Assembly: GCF_022095695.1 (NCBI RefSeq)
Contig: NZ_JAIFZM010000001.1
Span: forward strand, 248,001 to 312,000
Direction: 5' to 3'
Source: Oceanobacillus jordanicus
Lineage (GTDB): Bacteria > Bacillota > Bacilli > Bacillales > Amphibacillaceae
Length of the DNA stretch: 64,000 bases
The number at the start of each line of letters is the position of its first letter. The stretch's first letter is position 1. Both the position numbers and the translations under genes were made by a program. Shown in pieces: positions 51,923 to 60,797 of the stretch. The notes beneath the pieces were generated by a model, which saw nothing but the letters and a program-made list of their open reading frames with translations, ran no database searches and had not been told where the DNA came from.

Positions 51923-54157
51923 GTGAATACCGTAATTCTATCCAATGAAGAAAAAATAATGCAGCTAATTGACGAGGCAGCACAAGGTTTGAATGTGAAT
52001 ACAGAGGCTTATAAGCAAAAAGCAGCAAAAGCCATTCATGCTGAAATGACTGATGAAAAAGTGACAGATACACTTGTTAAAAATGCGCTGGAAAATATTG
52101 ATGAAGCAGCACCTGAATGGACATATCTAGCAAGTAGAATCTATCTGAATCGTCTTTATCGTCTTGCGGGTGAAAACCGCCATTACGCACCTGAGAAAAA
52201 ATACGGGGATCTATACGAATTGATCCAGACACTAACAAATGAAGGGGTTTATGCATCAAACCTGCTAGATAAGTACAGCAAAGCGGAAATTGATCAGTTT
52301 GCGAACATGATCGCCCCTGAAAGAGATCTGTTATTTAACTATTTAGGACTGCACACCATTGCAACACGTTACCTTGCAACAGATCATGAAAAGAATATCT
52401 ACGAGCTGCCACAGGAACGTTGGATGGTTATTGCGATGTATCTTATGCAAGATGAGAAATCCTCCCAAAGAGAGCAACTTGTTACAGAAGCGTATTGGGC
52501 TTTAAGTAACTTATATATGACAGTGGCAACACCAACGCTAACAAATGCAGGGAAAACACATGGCCAATTATCCAGCTGTTTTATCGACACAGTAGACGAT
52601 AGCCTGCAATCCATCTATGACAGTAATACAGATATCGCCAAGTTATCAAAAAACGGTGGCGGAATCGGTGTTTATATGGGTAAAATTCGTGGTCGTGGTA
52701 GCTCAATCAAAGGCTACAAAGGCATGTCAAGCGGTGTCGTGCCGTGGATTAAGCAATTAAATAATACGGCAGTCAACGTCGATCAGCTAGGGACAAGAAA
52801 AGGTGCGATCGCAATCTATCTTGACGTTTGGCATCATGACATTGAAGCATTCCTTGACCTTAAGTTGAATAACGGCGATGACCGAATGCGCGCACATGAC
52901 ATTTTCACTGGTGTTTGCCTTCCAGACTATTTCATGGAGCAGGTAGAAAACAGGGGAGACTGGTATCTATTTGATCCACATGAAGTCCGTGAAGTAATGG
53001 GATATTCCCTCGAAGATTTCTATGATGAAGAAAAAGGCGATGGCGAATGGCGCAGGAAGTATGAAGAGTGTGTACAGTCCGATCTTCTTACAAAGAAACA
53101 AGTACCTGCTATTTCGATTATGAAACGCATCATGAAGTCACAATTAGAATCAGGTACACCATTCATGTTCTACCGTGACGAAGTAAATAGACAGAACAGT
53201 AACGAGCATAATGGCATGATTTACTGTTCAAACCTTTGTACAGAAATAACGCAGAATCAGTCGCCGACTGAATTTCTGGAAGAATACGTGGAGAATGAAG
53301 ATACTATCGTTAAGAAGTATAAAGCGGGCGATTATGTTGTATGTAATCTAAGTTCCATTAACCTAGGTAAAGCTGTTCCTGACGGTGTTTTAGACCGCCT
53401 TATTAAAATTCAGGTTCGCATGCTTGATAACGTTATTGATATAAACACATTGCCAATCAAGCAAACGCAAATGACAAACCAAAAATACCGTGCTATCGGA
53501 CTTGGAACATTTGGCTGGCATCACCTTCTAGCATTGAAGAACATGAAGTGGGAGACAGAGGAAGCTGTTCAATTTGCAGATGACCTTTATGAACAGGTTG
53601 CTTATCTGACAGTTAAAAACAGTATGGAATTAAGTAAGGAAAAAGGCAGCTATCCAGCATTTGCCGGAAGTAACTGGGAAACAGGAAGATATTTCACGAA
53701 AAAAGGTTATACCGACGAGAAGTGGACTGCATTAAAAGAAGAAGTTGCAGAAAACGGGATGCGAAATGGTTATCTTATGGCGGTTGCGCCGAACTCAACT
53801 ACAGCTATGATTGCAGGCTCAACAGCAAGTATTGATCCGATTTTCAAGGCCTTCTACAACGAAGAGAAGAAGGACTTTAAAATTCCAACAACGGCACCTG
53901 ACTTAAACCATAATACGTACGATATCTATCGTCGTTCTGCGTATATCGTAGACCAACGCTGGTCTATTAAGCAAAATGCTGCAAGACAAAAACATATTGA
54001 TCAAAGCATTTCATTTAACTTTTATGTGCCAAATACAATAAAAGCATCTGTTTTACTTGATCTTCATATGCGCGCTTGGAGCGAAGGATTGAAAACAACC
54101 TATTATGTCCGTTCTACATCCAACGATGTCGAAGAATGTGAGTGGTGTCAAAGTTGA
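51923..54157 (+). CDS. nrdE: Ribonucleoside-diphosphate reductase alpha subunit (class I)
   Basis: The protein has 744 residues. The redox cysteines lie in QLSSCFIDT and VVCNLSSINLG; the active-site loop is YCSNLCTEI with the essential Cys, and TTYYVRS carries the radical-transfer tyrosines. The C-terminal ECEWCQS is the shuttle CxxC. The enzyme reduces ribonucleoside diphosphates to deoxynucleotides. The start is GTG 51923 with GAGGAGG nine bases upstream. No complete ATP-cone is evident in the first 90 residues, as expected for class Ib. The gene overlaps the next one by 16 bases in an operon with a flavodoxin and the beta subunit. Confidence 0.93.
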   Translation: MNTVILSNEEKIMQLIDEAAQGLNVNTEAYKQKAAKAIHAEMTDEKVTDTLVKNALENIDEAAPEWTYLASRIYLNRLYRLAGENRHYAPEKKYGDLYELIQTLTNEGVYASNLLDKYSKAEIDQFANMIAPERDLLFNYLGLHTIATRYLATDHEKNIYELPQERWMVIAMYLMQDEKSSQREQLVTEAYWALSNLYMTVATPTLTNAGKTHGQLSSCFIDTVDDSLQSIYDSNTDIAKLSKNGGGIGVYMGKIRGRGSSIKGYKGMSSGVVPWIKQLNNTAVNVDQLGTRKGAIAIYLDVWHHDIEAFLDLKLNNGDDRMRAHDIFTGVCLPDYFMEQVENRGDWYLFDPHEVREVMGYSLEDFYDEEKGDGEWRRKYEECVQSDLLTKKQVPAISIMKRIMKSQLESGTPFMFYRDEVNRQNSNEHNGMIYCSNLCTEITQNQSPTEFLEEYVENEDTIVKKYKAGDYVVCNLSSINLGKAVPDGVLDRLIKIQVRMLDNVIDINTLPIKQTQMTNQKYRAIGLGTFGWHHLLALKNMKWETEEAVQFADDLYEQVAYLTVKNSMELSKEKGSYPAFAGSNWETGRYFTKKGYTDEKWTALKEEVAENGMRNGYLMAVAPNSTTAMIAGSTASIDPIFKAFYNEEKKDFKIPTTAPDLNHNTYDIYRRSAYIVDQRWSIKQNAARQKHIDQSISFNFYVPNTIKASVLLDLHMRAWSEGLKTTYYVRSTSNDVEECEWCQS

Positions 54158-54588
54158 ATGCACTAATAGCGTATCTTTCTTATAGTAGTAATACAAAAGA
54201 GGTAGCGGAACTTATTGGAGAACAGCTGGAGGCTGAGGGCCTTCAGCTGGATGTTCACCGAATTGGTATCGACCAGCCTGTAGATGCGCAGCATTATGAT
54301 TTTATTTTTCTTGGAACTTTTACGTGGGATATGGGTTCCACCCCTGATGAAGTGAAGGACTTTGTGCTCGAAGTCGGCTACAAGCCTGAAAATGTAGCTG
54401 TCTTTGGCACAGGGGATACCCAGTTTGGGGGCGACGCGCTGTTTTGTAAGGCAGTAGATAAGCTCACAACATTTTATCACAGTAAATGGGCTGGACTAAA
54501 AATCGAACAATCCCCCCGTGGCAGCCAAGAAAAGAAAGTAAAGAACTGGGTGGAAGGAGTACTTAATTATGCAAGAAGCTATGCTTAA
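54142..54588 (+). CDS. nrdI: NrdI-like flavodoxin of the reductase operon
   Basis: The protein has 148 residues. AYLSYSSNTKEVAELI is the FMN-phosphate loop and GTFTWDMGSTPDEVKDFVL plus VFGTGDTQFGGD are the flavin-binding loops. The overall pattern is closer to ordinary flavodoxins than to short classical NrdI. It should supply the oxidant or electrons that assemble the dimanganese-tyrosyl cofactor of the beta subunit. The start is uncertain: GTG 54142 or TTG 54154, both overlapping the end of nrdE. The 3' end overlaps nrdF by 20 bases. Confidence 0.75.
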   Translation: MVSKLNALIAYLSYSSNTKEVAELIGEQLEAEGLQLDVHRIGIDQPVDAQHYDFIFLGTFTWDMGSTPDEVKDFVLEVGYKPENVAVFGTGDTQFGGDALFCKAVDKLTTFYHSKWAGLKIEQSPRGSQEKKVKNWVEGVLNYARSYA

Positions 54589-55612
54589 AAAAGCTAAAAC
54601 ACTAGAGCCGTTAAACCCAAACAAATCGACGGGAATTTTCGGTGGGAAATCCAGCGGCATATTAAACTGGAATGACATTGCCTACCCACACTGGTACAAG
54701 ATGTACAAGCGACTGATCGGAAACTATTGGCAAGCAGATGAGGTCAATATGTCCAGTGATGTAAAACAGTTTGCTTCACTGGATAAGTCTGAGCAAGATG
54801 CCTATTTAAAAATCATTGGTCTCTTGTCAACATTGGACGCACCTCAAACACGTACAGCATTATTGCTTTCTTTGTATGCGAGTGATGCTTCTGTTCAATC
54901 GATTATGGCAGTAATCGCCCAGCAGGAAGCAGTGCATAATGAAAGTTATTCTTATGTGTTGTCTTCTGTTGTTTCCTTGGATGAACAGAATGAGGCATTT
55001 CAGCTTGGGCGGAAAGACCCCATTCTTCTAAAGCGAAATGAGAATCTCGTTAAGCAATACAATGCTTTTGTGGAAGAACCAACAATGGAAAACATTTTGA
55101 AAACGATTGTCTACACTTCATTACTTGAAGGGATGTTCTTCTATTCTGGGTTTGCCTTTTTCTATAATTTGGCTCGACATAATAAAATGGTCGGGACGTC
55201 TACGATGATTAGTTATATTAACCGGGATGAGCTAGAGCATGGCCGATTTATCGCGGAACTATTCCGGGCAGCATTGGATGAAAACCCTTCTTATAATACC
55301 CCAGAGTTCATTGAATGGGTATATGAGCAATTTAAAGAATCTGTTGACTTAGAAATCGAATGGTCCACTTATGTCCTAAAAGATGTAGAAGGAATCGATT
55401 TGGACGAGATGGCAGGGTATGTTAAATACCGTGCCAACAAAATGCTTCGGATGCTTGGATTAAGCGAGATTTATCCAGAGAACTTAGAGAATCCTATGAA
55501 GTGGATTCGCGCTTATGTGGATAACTTTGATGGTACAAAAACGGATTTCTTTGAACAGAAATCAAGACAATATACCAAAACAAGTGACCTAAACGGTTTT
55601 GATGACTTGTAA
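54569..55612 (+). CDS. nrdF: Ribonucleoside-diphosphate reductase beta subunit (class Ib)
   Basis: The protein has 347 residues. All six metal ligands seem present: Asp in TLDAPQT, Glu and His in QQEAVHNESY, Glu in SLLEGMFF, and Glu and His in NRDELEHG. The tyrosine four residues after the first histidine is in the radical position. It is therefore a normal Y-radical class I beta chain and not a DOPA-type or Tyr-less variant. It pairs with the alpha subunit for deoxynucleotide synthesis. GGAAGGAG is nine bases before the ATG. The operon is under a predicted NrdR box. Confidence 0.93.
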   Translation: MQEAMLKKAKTLEPLNPNKSTGIFGGKSSGILNWNDIAYPHWYKMYKRLIGNYWQADEVNMSSDVKQFASLDKSEQDAYLKIIGLLSTLDAPQTRTALLLSLYASDASVQSIMAVIAQQEAVHNESYSYVLSSVVSLDEQNEAFQLGRKDPILLKRNENLVKQYNAFVEEPTMENILKTIVYTSLLEGMFFYSGFAFFYNLARHNKMVGTSTMISYINRDELEHGRFIAELFRAALDENPSYNTPEFIEWVYEQFKESVDLEIEWSTYVLKDVEGIDLDEMAGYVKYRANKMLRMLGLSEIYPENLENPMKWIRAYVDNFDGTKTDFFEQKSRQYTKTSDLNGFDDL

Positions 55613-55627
55613 AATGATCGTTTAAAT

Positions 55628-55658
55628 AAAGATGCTTGGATAATCTCCAAGCATCTTT
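55628..55658. terminator. nrd operon terminator
   Basis: AAAGATGCTTGGA (55628-55640) pairs with TCCAAGCATCTTT (55646-55658). It is shared with the convergent phosphoesterase gene. Confidence 0.8.
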
Positions 55659-55676
55659 GCTATATGAATCGAATCC

Positions 55677-56534
55677 TTATTCATCTGTACGTAATGTAAC
55701 GACAACAATTTCGGGGCGGTTAAAAACTCTTAGTGGAAAAAGGCTGTTTCCGAGTCCTCTATTTACAATCATTGTCGTGTCGTTTGCTATATGTTCACCG
55801 GAAGTATACGTAGGTAATAGCCCTTGATTCGGGGCAATTAAACCACCTATAAATGGAATTCTAACCTGTCCTCCGTGAGCATGTCCTGAAAACACCAAGT
55901 CAATCCCATAGTTACTATAAAGAGATAATAATTCTGGTCTATGGGATAATAAAACTTGAAACGTCTCCTCATCGTCAACATCTTTTAAAGCACTCTCAAT
56001 ATAATTTCCGGTTGTCACGACGTCAGACTCAACACCACTGTTATGTGATGGATCATCCACTCCTATTAGTCTAATTTTCTCTGACCCTAGAGTGATTTCC
56101 TCTGTTGTATTTCTCATCACATGTACACCAGTATTTTTTAACTTTTCCTCTAATGAATTGAATTTCTGTGACCGCCATTCGTGGTTTCCTGTTACATAAT
56201 ACACTGGGGCAATTTCCACAATTTTTTCCATCAACTTGATACTAGGTTTCTCATCATATCGCCTTGAATCTATTACATCACCTGTAAATACAATGACATC
56301 TGGCTCTGCCTTTTTAATTTTTTCGACTAGGTAGCTTTGATCATCCCCAAAAGACTTGTTATGTAAATCAGATAGTTGCACAATTTTATATCCATCAAAC
56401 ACTTCTGGCAGGTTATCCGATTGTTTCGTATGTTTACTGATTACGATAGAATTGTTTTGATAATAAAAGAATACGATTAACAAAACGATCCCAATAAACA
56501 CGTATAACCACCACTTTCTCAATATCTTTTTCAA
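55677..56534 (-). CDS. Membrane-anchored metallophosphoesterase (YkuE/YaeI-like)
   Basis: The protein has 285 residues. One N-terminal membrane helix (about 9-27) anchors an outward-facing calcineurin-like domain. The five metal motifs are visible: LSDLHN, GDVIDS, GNHEWR, LSHRPE and GHAHGGQ. Relatives include B. subtilis YkuE and E. coli YaeI, phosphodiesterases with UDP-sugar or lipid-linked substrates. Exact substrate unknown. The start at 56534 has GAGAGACA nearby, and the best Shine-Dalgarno is AAGGAGA. Confidence 0.83.
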   Translation of the reverse strand: MKKILRKWWLYVFIGIVLLIVFFYYQNNSIVISKHTKQSDNLPEVFDGYKIVQLSDLHNKSFGDDQSYLVEKIKKAEPDVIVFTGDVIDSRRYDEKPSIKLMEKIVEIAPVYYVTGNHEWRSQKFNSLEEKLKNTGVHVMRNTTEEITLGSEKIRLIGVDDPSHNSGVESDVVTTGNYIESALKDVDDEETFQVLLSHRPELLSLYSNYGIDLVFSGHAHGGQVRIPFIGGLIAPNQGLLPTYTSGEHIANDTTMIVNRGLGNSLFPLRVFNRPEIVVVTLRTDE

Positions 56535-56578
56535 TGTGTCTCTCCTTTGTTATTTATCATGAATTACTTTAAAGGTGA

Positions 56579-57145
56579 TTATAACATCTTAGAGATTTGC
56601 ACAATCCTCTTAATCACGGAATCTACTTCTTCGGTATGCTTCATTACAAATAGATAGTCTGCTTCCTCCTCTTTAGGATCTACGATGTCTTCTAATTGGG
56701 ATTCAGCTTGTTGCCTTAAAAGCACTTCCTCGAAGTTAGTAAAAGCCCCTCTGAATATATTTGTGCTGCGCTTGCTATGAAAAATTCTTTCCATAAGAAC
56801 ATCATCTGGTATATCAAAATGAACCAGAATACGAACAAACTGTTTTTTATTAAAGAGTCCTTCTAGTAAACGCAATCGACCTTTTTGGCTTCGGTTTGAG
56901 TTACAAACAATAAGATGTAAATCAGTATTTTCTATAGCATAATGAACGATTAACCGAGAGAGACTGTGTTTAAGTATGTTTGGTCCTTGTTCTGGCTGCA
57001 GTTTGGCATAAAAAGTGTTTAAGAACGCTGCTTGATTGTCTTGGTCCATTACGAAAGAGTTATCCAATTCTTTTTCTAAGGCTCTAGCAAATGTAGTTTT
57101 GCCGCTATGTGTTTTACCAACAGTCATAATAACTAATCTTTTCAT
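56579..57145 (-). CDS. P-loop ATPase/kinase-like protein
   Basis: The protein has 188 residues. Walker A is VGKTHSGKTTFA (about 8-19). HLIVCNSNRS and the lid-like HSKRSTNIFRGAF suggest the AAA_33 / zeta-toxin-like kinase fold. I prefer ATG 57145 (GAAGGAGG upstream) over the upstream ATG at 57163. It probably phosphorylates a small molecule, but I cannot name a substrate. It is 44 bases from the phosphoesterase gene on the same strand and they may be co-transcribed. Confidence 0.65.
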   Translation of the reverse strand: MKRLVIMTVGKTHSGKTTFARALEKELDNSFVMDQDNQAAFLNTFYAKLQPEQGPNILKHSLSRLIVHYAIENTDLHLIVCNSNRSQKGRLRLLEGLFNKKQFVRILVHFDIPDDVLMERIFHSKRSTNIFRGAFTNFEEVLLRQQAESQLEDIVDPKEEEADYLFVMKHTEEVDSVIKRIVQISKML

Positions 57146-57291
57146 TATTCCTCCTTCATACATACGGAGAGTATTAAAATCTTAATATGAACTTTTATAT
57201 ACTACTTCAACATAAACAGCCTAGATTCCTTCTACATAGTACTCTACCAATTGGAGCGGACAGTGTAGTATAAAGGTAAAAGGGATGAACC

Positions 57292-57470
57292 TTGACTAAT
57301 TAATTATGGGATATATAATAATGGGTAATAGCATATGAGATAAGTTTTCTAGGGTTCCGCAACGAAACACGTTGGTCTGGTCCGAGAGAAAACTCACAGC
57401 CTTTGCTGTGTCACGGAAGGATAAAAGCCTGGGAGGAACGATTTTATAGTTCTCTCGGGCATTTTTATTT
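57292..57470 (+). promoter_or_regulatory. Guanidine-I (ykkC) riboswitch with promoter and terminator
   Basis: The promoter is TTGACT (57292-57297), 16 bases and TATAAT (57314-57319). The aptamer (about 57345-57438) has the conserved ykkC blocks CTAGGGTTCCG, CTGGTCCGAGAGA, CACGGAAGGATAAAAGCC and GGGAGGAAC. The terminator GCCTGGGAGGAAC (57427-57439) pairs with GTTCTCTCGGGC (57449-57460), followed by ATTTTTATTTTTAT. Its left arm overlaps the aptamer 3' side, so guanidinium binding should prevent termination (ON switch). Confidence 0.92.
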
Positions 57471-57475
57471 TTATC

Positions 57476-57612
57476 TCGGTGTAACCGTCCGTAAAAACAT
57501 GAAGAGAAATCGTGAGTTTTTAGTGGGAGTAAAAGGACTAACACCCCGATTCATTCAACTAACAATCAATGGGGGAAGAAAGAAAACCTCTACTGATTAC
57601 AGTTTCATTTTA
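57476..57612. repeat. Dispersed repeat B, degenerate copy within the riboswitch leader
   Basis: It aligns with 2325-2478 through AAAACATG, AGTGGGAGTAAA-GGAC, TAACACCCCGATTC and AACTAACAATCA-TGGGGGAAGAA. The left arm of the first hairpin (GACTCCCACTTC) is missing. The second hairpin is weakened by mismatches (AATCAATGGGGG against CCTCTACTGATT). The element lies between the riboswitch terminator and the first SMR gene. Confidence 0.75.
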
Positions 57613-57637
57613 TAATACAAATGGAGGTACGGCTAAA

Positions 57638-57979
57638 ATGAATGCAAACTGGGTTAAAGTAGTAATCGCCGCGATTTTCGAGGTTTTATGGGTCATCGGC
57701 TTAAAGCATGCTGATGGAATTTGGGAGTGGACTGGAACAATAATCGCTATTTATATAAGCTTTTACTTGATGATCATGGCTAGTAAACAACTTCCTGTAG
57801 GAACGGTGTACGCAGTGTTTGTTGGGCTTGGCACTACTGGAACGGTCCTTGCAGATTTTATGTTTTTTGAGGTGCCACTCAACTTACCTAAAGTCATTTT
57901 AATTTTGATTTTATTGGCAGGGGTAATGGGACTGAAGCTAGTTACTAAGGATAATGTAAAAGAAGGAGTGGAATCATAA
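57638..57979 (+). CDS. ykkC: SMR guanidinium exporter subunit (YkkC type)
   Basis: The protein has 113 residues and four membrane helices. The SMR glutamate is Glu14 or so in [32 protein letters not shown] matches the Gdx/YkkC group. The riboswitch directly upstream identifies guanidinium as the likely substrate, exchanged for protons. The start at 57638 has GGAGG ten bases upstream. An open frame reaching back to 57569 runs through the repeat and is ignored. The stop overlaps the start of ykkD by one base (TAATG). Confidence 0.88.
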   Translation: MNANWVKVVIAAIFEVLWVIGLKHADGIWEWTGTIIAIYISFYLMIMASKQLPVGTVYAVFVGLGTTGTVLADFMFFEVPLNLPKVILILILLAGVMGLKLVTKDNVKEGVES

Positions 57980-58293
57980 TGGCTTGGGCTTCTTTAATCG
58001 TAGCAGGTATATTTGAAATGCTTGGAGTTTCCATGATAAATAAATTGCACAGGGATCGTAATCTGCAGGCCTTGATTCTTTTAATCATTAGCTTTGGTGC
58101 TAGTTTTCTATTCCTCGCCTATGCAATGGAATCACTTCCAATGGGAATTTCCTATGCCATTTGGACAGGAATAGGTGCAGCAGGTGGTGCCATTTTAGGG
58201 ATGATCCTCTACGGAGAATCAAAGGAATGGAAGAGAACTATGTGTATTACAATGATATTAGGTGCAGTGATTGGTTTGAAACTGGTTTCCTAA
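57979..58293 (+). CDS. ykkD: SMR guanidinium exporter subunit (YkkD type)
   Basis: The protein has 104 residues and four membrane helices. The active-site Glu is in AGIFEMLGVSMINKLHR, and ISYAIWTGIGAAGGAILGM is the usual SMR dimer-interface helix. It overlaps ykkC by one base and the two lengths match the B. subtilis YkkCD heterodimer, which points to obligate pairing. A terminator follows. Confidence 0.88.
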   Translation: MAWASLIVAGIFEMLGVSMINKLHRDRNLQALILLIISFGASFLFLAYAMESLPMGISYAIWTGIGAAGGAILGMILYGESKEWKRTMCITMILGAVIGLKLVS

Positions 58294-58304
58294 CATCAAT
58301 ATAG

Positions 58305-58337
58305 AAAAGGCCAAGTCATAAGTGACTTGGCTTTTTC
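58305..58337. terminator. ykkCD terminator
   Basis: AAAAGGCCAAGTCA pairs with TGACTTGGCTTTTT. It is convergent with the next gene. Confidence 0.85.
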
Positions 58338-58338
58338 A

Positions 58339-59616
58339 TTATAGTTCGTCTAATAAGATTACGTCACCGGTCGCAGCATTTACTCCGTAAGAACAATCAA
58401 CTTTACCGCAAAGCTGATAGGTTTCACTATTAGGTTCATAAATATAGACAGGCGTGATCTCAATATAGCTATGCAATTTTTCAAATGCTTCGTCCTTGGT
58501 TAACACAGGAGATTCAGCTTCAGAGAAATGGTCAAACATCTCTAGTATAAACTCGTTATCTGTAAAATTGAGTACACTGTAAGTGGCTGGATCAATAAAA
58601 AGCTTTAGCTTATGCTGTATCACTTTTTTATCCTGCATCCTTGGCCAGAGCTCTGCAATCAGATAACCGTGTTCGCGGAAAATAGCATATAGCTTCCATT
58701 TGCCACTGTCCTCTGGGTATTTTTCTTTTGTAAAGGACCCTACAGCCTCAAAACTCCGTTCTATATCTTCTGGGGTTAAAGGACGTTTATTTTCGTCTGG
58801 CTTGTTTGCTAAAGCTTCCTCTAAAGACACCTCATGTGATAAGTCAATCTCTTGAGGAACGAAGGTTTCTTCCGTAGCCTCGAAGTCCCATTCTATATTT
58901 CTATCTACGATTTCATAGCTATCCCGCATTTCTGCTTTTTCAAACGGGATGATATGCTGCTTGTTATTGGTTATGAATGTAGTGGTAGTTCCAAAAACCG
59001 GAAGCCAACGCTCCTCCTCTTCAATAGGAATCTCCAATAACTGAAGCTGATTAAGGATAATGGGATCTACAATAGAAGAGGTAAGGGCGAAAGGTTCCCA
59101 TTTAATCTGATCTTCTTGCGGAAAACTGCCATCCATGGAAAATTGAGATAGCATACCTTCTTTGTTAAACACTACTTCAATCGTACCAACAGGAAATACG
59201 GGAATGTTATCAGCTGCTGCCAAAAAGCGAATTCCGTTTTCGGCTTCTTCTTTTAGCTGGAACTGTCTTCCGAATTCCAGGCCGGTAGTTTCTTCTACCC
59301 ATTCAATGATGGACTCACTACCGTCCTTTAACTGTGGAAAAACTTGTTCCTCCACTAAATTGGCACCTTGTACAAACGTGAAGTGACGTAGTTTCTTCGA
59401 CTCAAGTTCTATTTCAATTACAGCAGTACCTGGAGGATTTAGCCCTTCCTCTACTTCTCCTTCTACGACTCTCGGAACCCATTCCATTGAGAAAAGAAAG
59501 GCGTTTTCTACGTTGCTGTTATCGTCACGAAAAAGATGGTATCTTTCTAAGTAATAGTTATCAAGGCCATAATTTTTCTGGCAGGAGTCGGCCAGCTCCT
59601 GTAATTGTTCATTCAT
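58339..59616 (-). CDS. Uncharacterised protein, YcdB/YcdC-repeat-like
   Basis: The protein has 425 residues, acidic, with no signal peptide or membrane segment. Two PepSY-like repeats can be sensed. In each a helix of the LTKDEAFEKLHSYIEITPVYIY type precedes a strand with CGKVDCSYGVNAATGDVILLDEL-like features (cited in part), which recall the YcdB/YcdC (DUF4901) family of Bacillus. The function is unknown. The start ATG at 59616 has AGTGAGGAC upstream. It is convergent with ykkD and divergent from the MerR fusion. Confidence 0.5.
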   Translation of the reverse strand: MNEQLQELADSCQKNYGLDNYYLERYHLFRDDNSNVENAFLFSMEWVPRVVEGEVEEGLNPPGTAVIEIELESKKLRHFTFVQGANLVEEQVFPQLKDGSESIIEWVEETTGLEFGRQFQLKEEAENGIRFLAAADNIPVFPVGTIEVVFNKEGMLSQFSMDGSFPQEDQIKWEPFALTSSIVDPIILNQLQLLEIPIEEEERWLPVFGTTTTFITNNKQHIIPFEKAEMRDSYEIVDRNIEWDFEATEETFVPQEIDLSHEVSLEEALANKPDENKRPLTPEDIERSFEAVGSFTKEKYPEDSGKWKLYAIFREHGYLIAELWPRMQDKKVIQHKLKLFIDPATYSVLNFTDNEFILEMFDHFSEAESPVLTKDEAFEKLHSYIEITPVYIYEPNSETYQLCGKVDCSYGVNAATGDVILLDEL

Positions 59617-59699
59617 GTTTAGTCCTCACTTTGCCTACAATTTCCTTTAGTATAACATGGTGTAATCATGGTAAAAAGAAAATGCTTTACCTTCTCGTC

Positions 59700-59719
59700 A
59701 CGTTAACGTTTAGTATAAT
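59700..59719 (+). promoter_or_regulatory. Putative promoter/operator of MerR-methyltransferase gene
   Basis: The 10-bp palindrome ACGTTAACGT (59700-59709) sits immediately before TATAAT (59714-59719). A dyad in the -35 to -10 spacer is typical of MerR targets, so autoregulation is plausible. Confidence 0.45.
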
Positions 59720-59740
59720 AGACGAAAGGTTGTGAGATTT

Positions 59741-60793
59741 ATGTATATAAAAGAAGTAGCCAAAAAATTAGAGACATCAACTCGGACAATTAGGTATTAC
59801 GAGGAAAAGGGACTTATTACTCCTGCAAAGGAAGAGAACAATCAGTACCGGTTTTTTAATGATGAAGACCTGATAAGATTGAGTACGATCCTGTCACTTC
59901 GTGAAGTGGGACTTCCAGTTGAAGCGATTCATAGCTTATTAAAAGATAAGGATATGCGAGTGGAAGATTATTTAAACGTGCAGCGAGGTGTACTTTATGA
60001 GCAATGGTTAGAGCTGAAAGACATGATCCAGACCCTTGACCTGATGACAGAACGAGCTGGAAAAGGAGATAGTGTTACCAACGACTTATTTGGATTGGCG
60101 AAACAATTGAAAACCCTTAAAGCAATGCGTAAAAATTGGCAGGATAAATGGAATTTTGATAGCCAAGCCCATGACTATGATCAAAGCATTAAAATGCATG
60201 GGTACAAATTTAATGTTCATCAAGATTATGAAACAGCGTTAAATAAGGTTGTTGAGTCGGTTCACCTAAGACCAGGTGATATTTGTCTTGATATTGGGAT
60301 TGGCACGGGTAATTTGGGTTCACGGTTTATAGTGAGTGGAGCAAAAGTTATTGGTGTAGATCAATCCGAGGAAATGCTTGCTGTCTGTAAAGAGAAGCAT
60401 CCAGAGATTGAAACGAGGAAGGGGCATTTTCTAGCTCTTCCAGTAATGAACATGCAGGTAGATGCCATTGTTTCCAGTTATGCCTTACACCATTTAACCG
60501 ATGATGAAAAGCTGCTGGCATTGGAAGAAATGGATCGGGTTCTAAAAAGGCGTGGAGAAATCTGTATAGCAGACCTCATGTTTTTAAATGAGGAACATAG
60601 ACAGCATATCATGCAAAGTTTTCGGGAAGAAGGCAATGTTGAAGCAATTGGGGCGATAGAAGATGAGTATTATGCAGATCGTTCACAACTAGTTGATTGG
60701 TTGCAGAAACATGATTACACGGTGGAAACGCATCAGTTTAACTCTATTTTAAGTATGATCTATGCTAGGAAGCATGTTGAAAATGAAAGGTGA
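59741..60793 (+). CDS. MerR-type regulator fused to a SAM methyltransferase
   Basis: The protein has 350 residues. Residues 1-70 form a MerR winged helix (YIKEVAKKLETSTRTIRYYEEKGLI), followed by a coiled coil to about 125. The rest is a class I methyltransferase with motif I LDIGIGTGNLGSRF (about 180-193), GVDQSEEMLAVCKEKHPE and SYALHHLTDDEK. The fusion suggests that the regulator's ligand is also a methylation substrate, as in some resistance or detoxification regulators. The GNAT gene starts four bases downstream. The ATG at 59741 was chosen for its position after AAAGGTTG. Confidence 0.82.
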   Translation: MYIKEVAKKLETSTRTIRYYEEKGLITPAKEENNQYRFFNDEDLIRLSTILSLREVGLPVEAIHSLLKDKDMRVEDYLNVQRGVLYEQWLELKDMIQTLDLMTERAGKGDSVTNDLFGLAKQLKTLKAMRKNWQDKWNFDSQAHDYDQSIKMHGYKFNVHQDYETALNKVVESVHLRPGDICLDIGIGTGNLGSRFIVSGAKVIGVDQSEEMLAVCKEKHPEIETRKGHFLALPVMNMQVDAIVSSYALHHLTDDEKLLALEEMDRVLKRRGEICIADLMFLNEEHRQHIMQSFREEGNVEAIGAIEDEYYADRSQLVDWLQKHDYTVETHQFNSILSMIYARKHVENER

Positions 60794-60797
60794 AACA

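Noticed and set aside
54569-55612. Metal-free (DOPA-type) class Ie beta subunit
   Set aside because: All carboxylate and histidine ligands and the radical tyrosine appear present, so a normal class Ib protein is the better reading.
57403-57615. Small open frame over the guanidine riboswitch
   Set aside because: It runs through the aptamer, terminator and repeat; the conserved RNA motifs explain the region.
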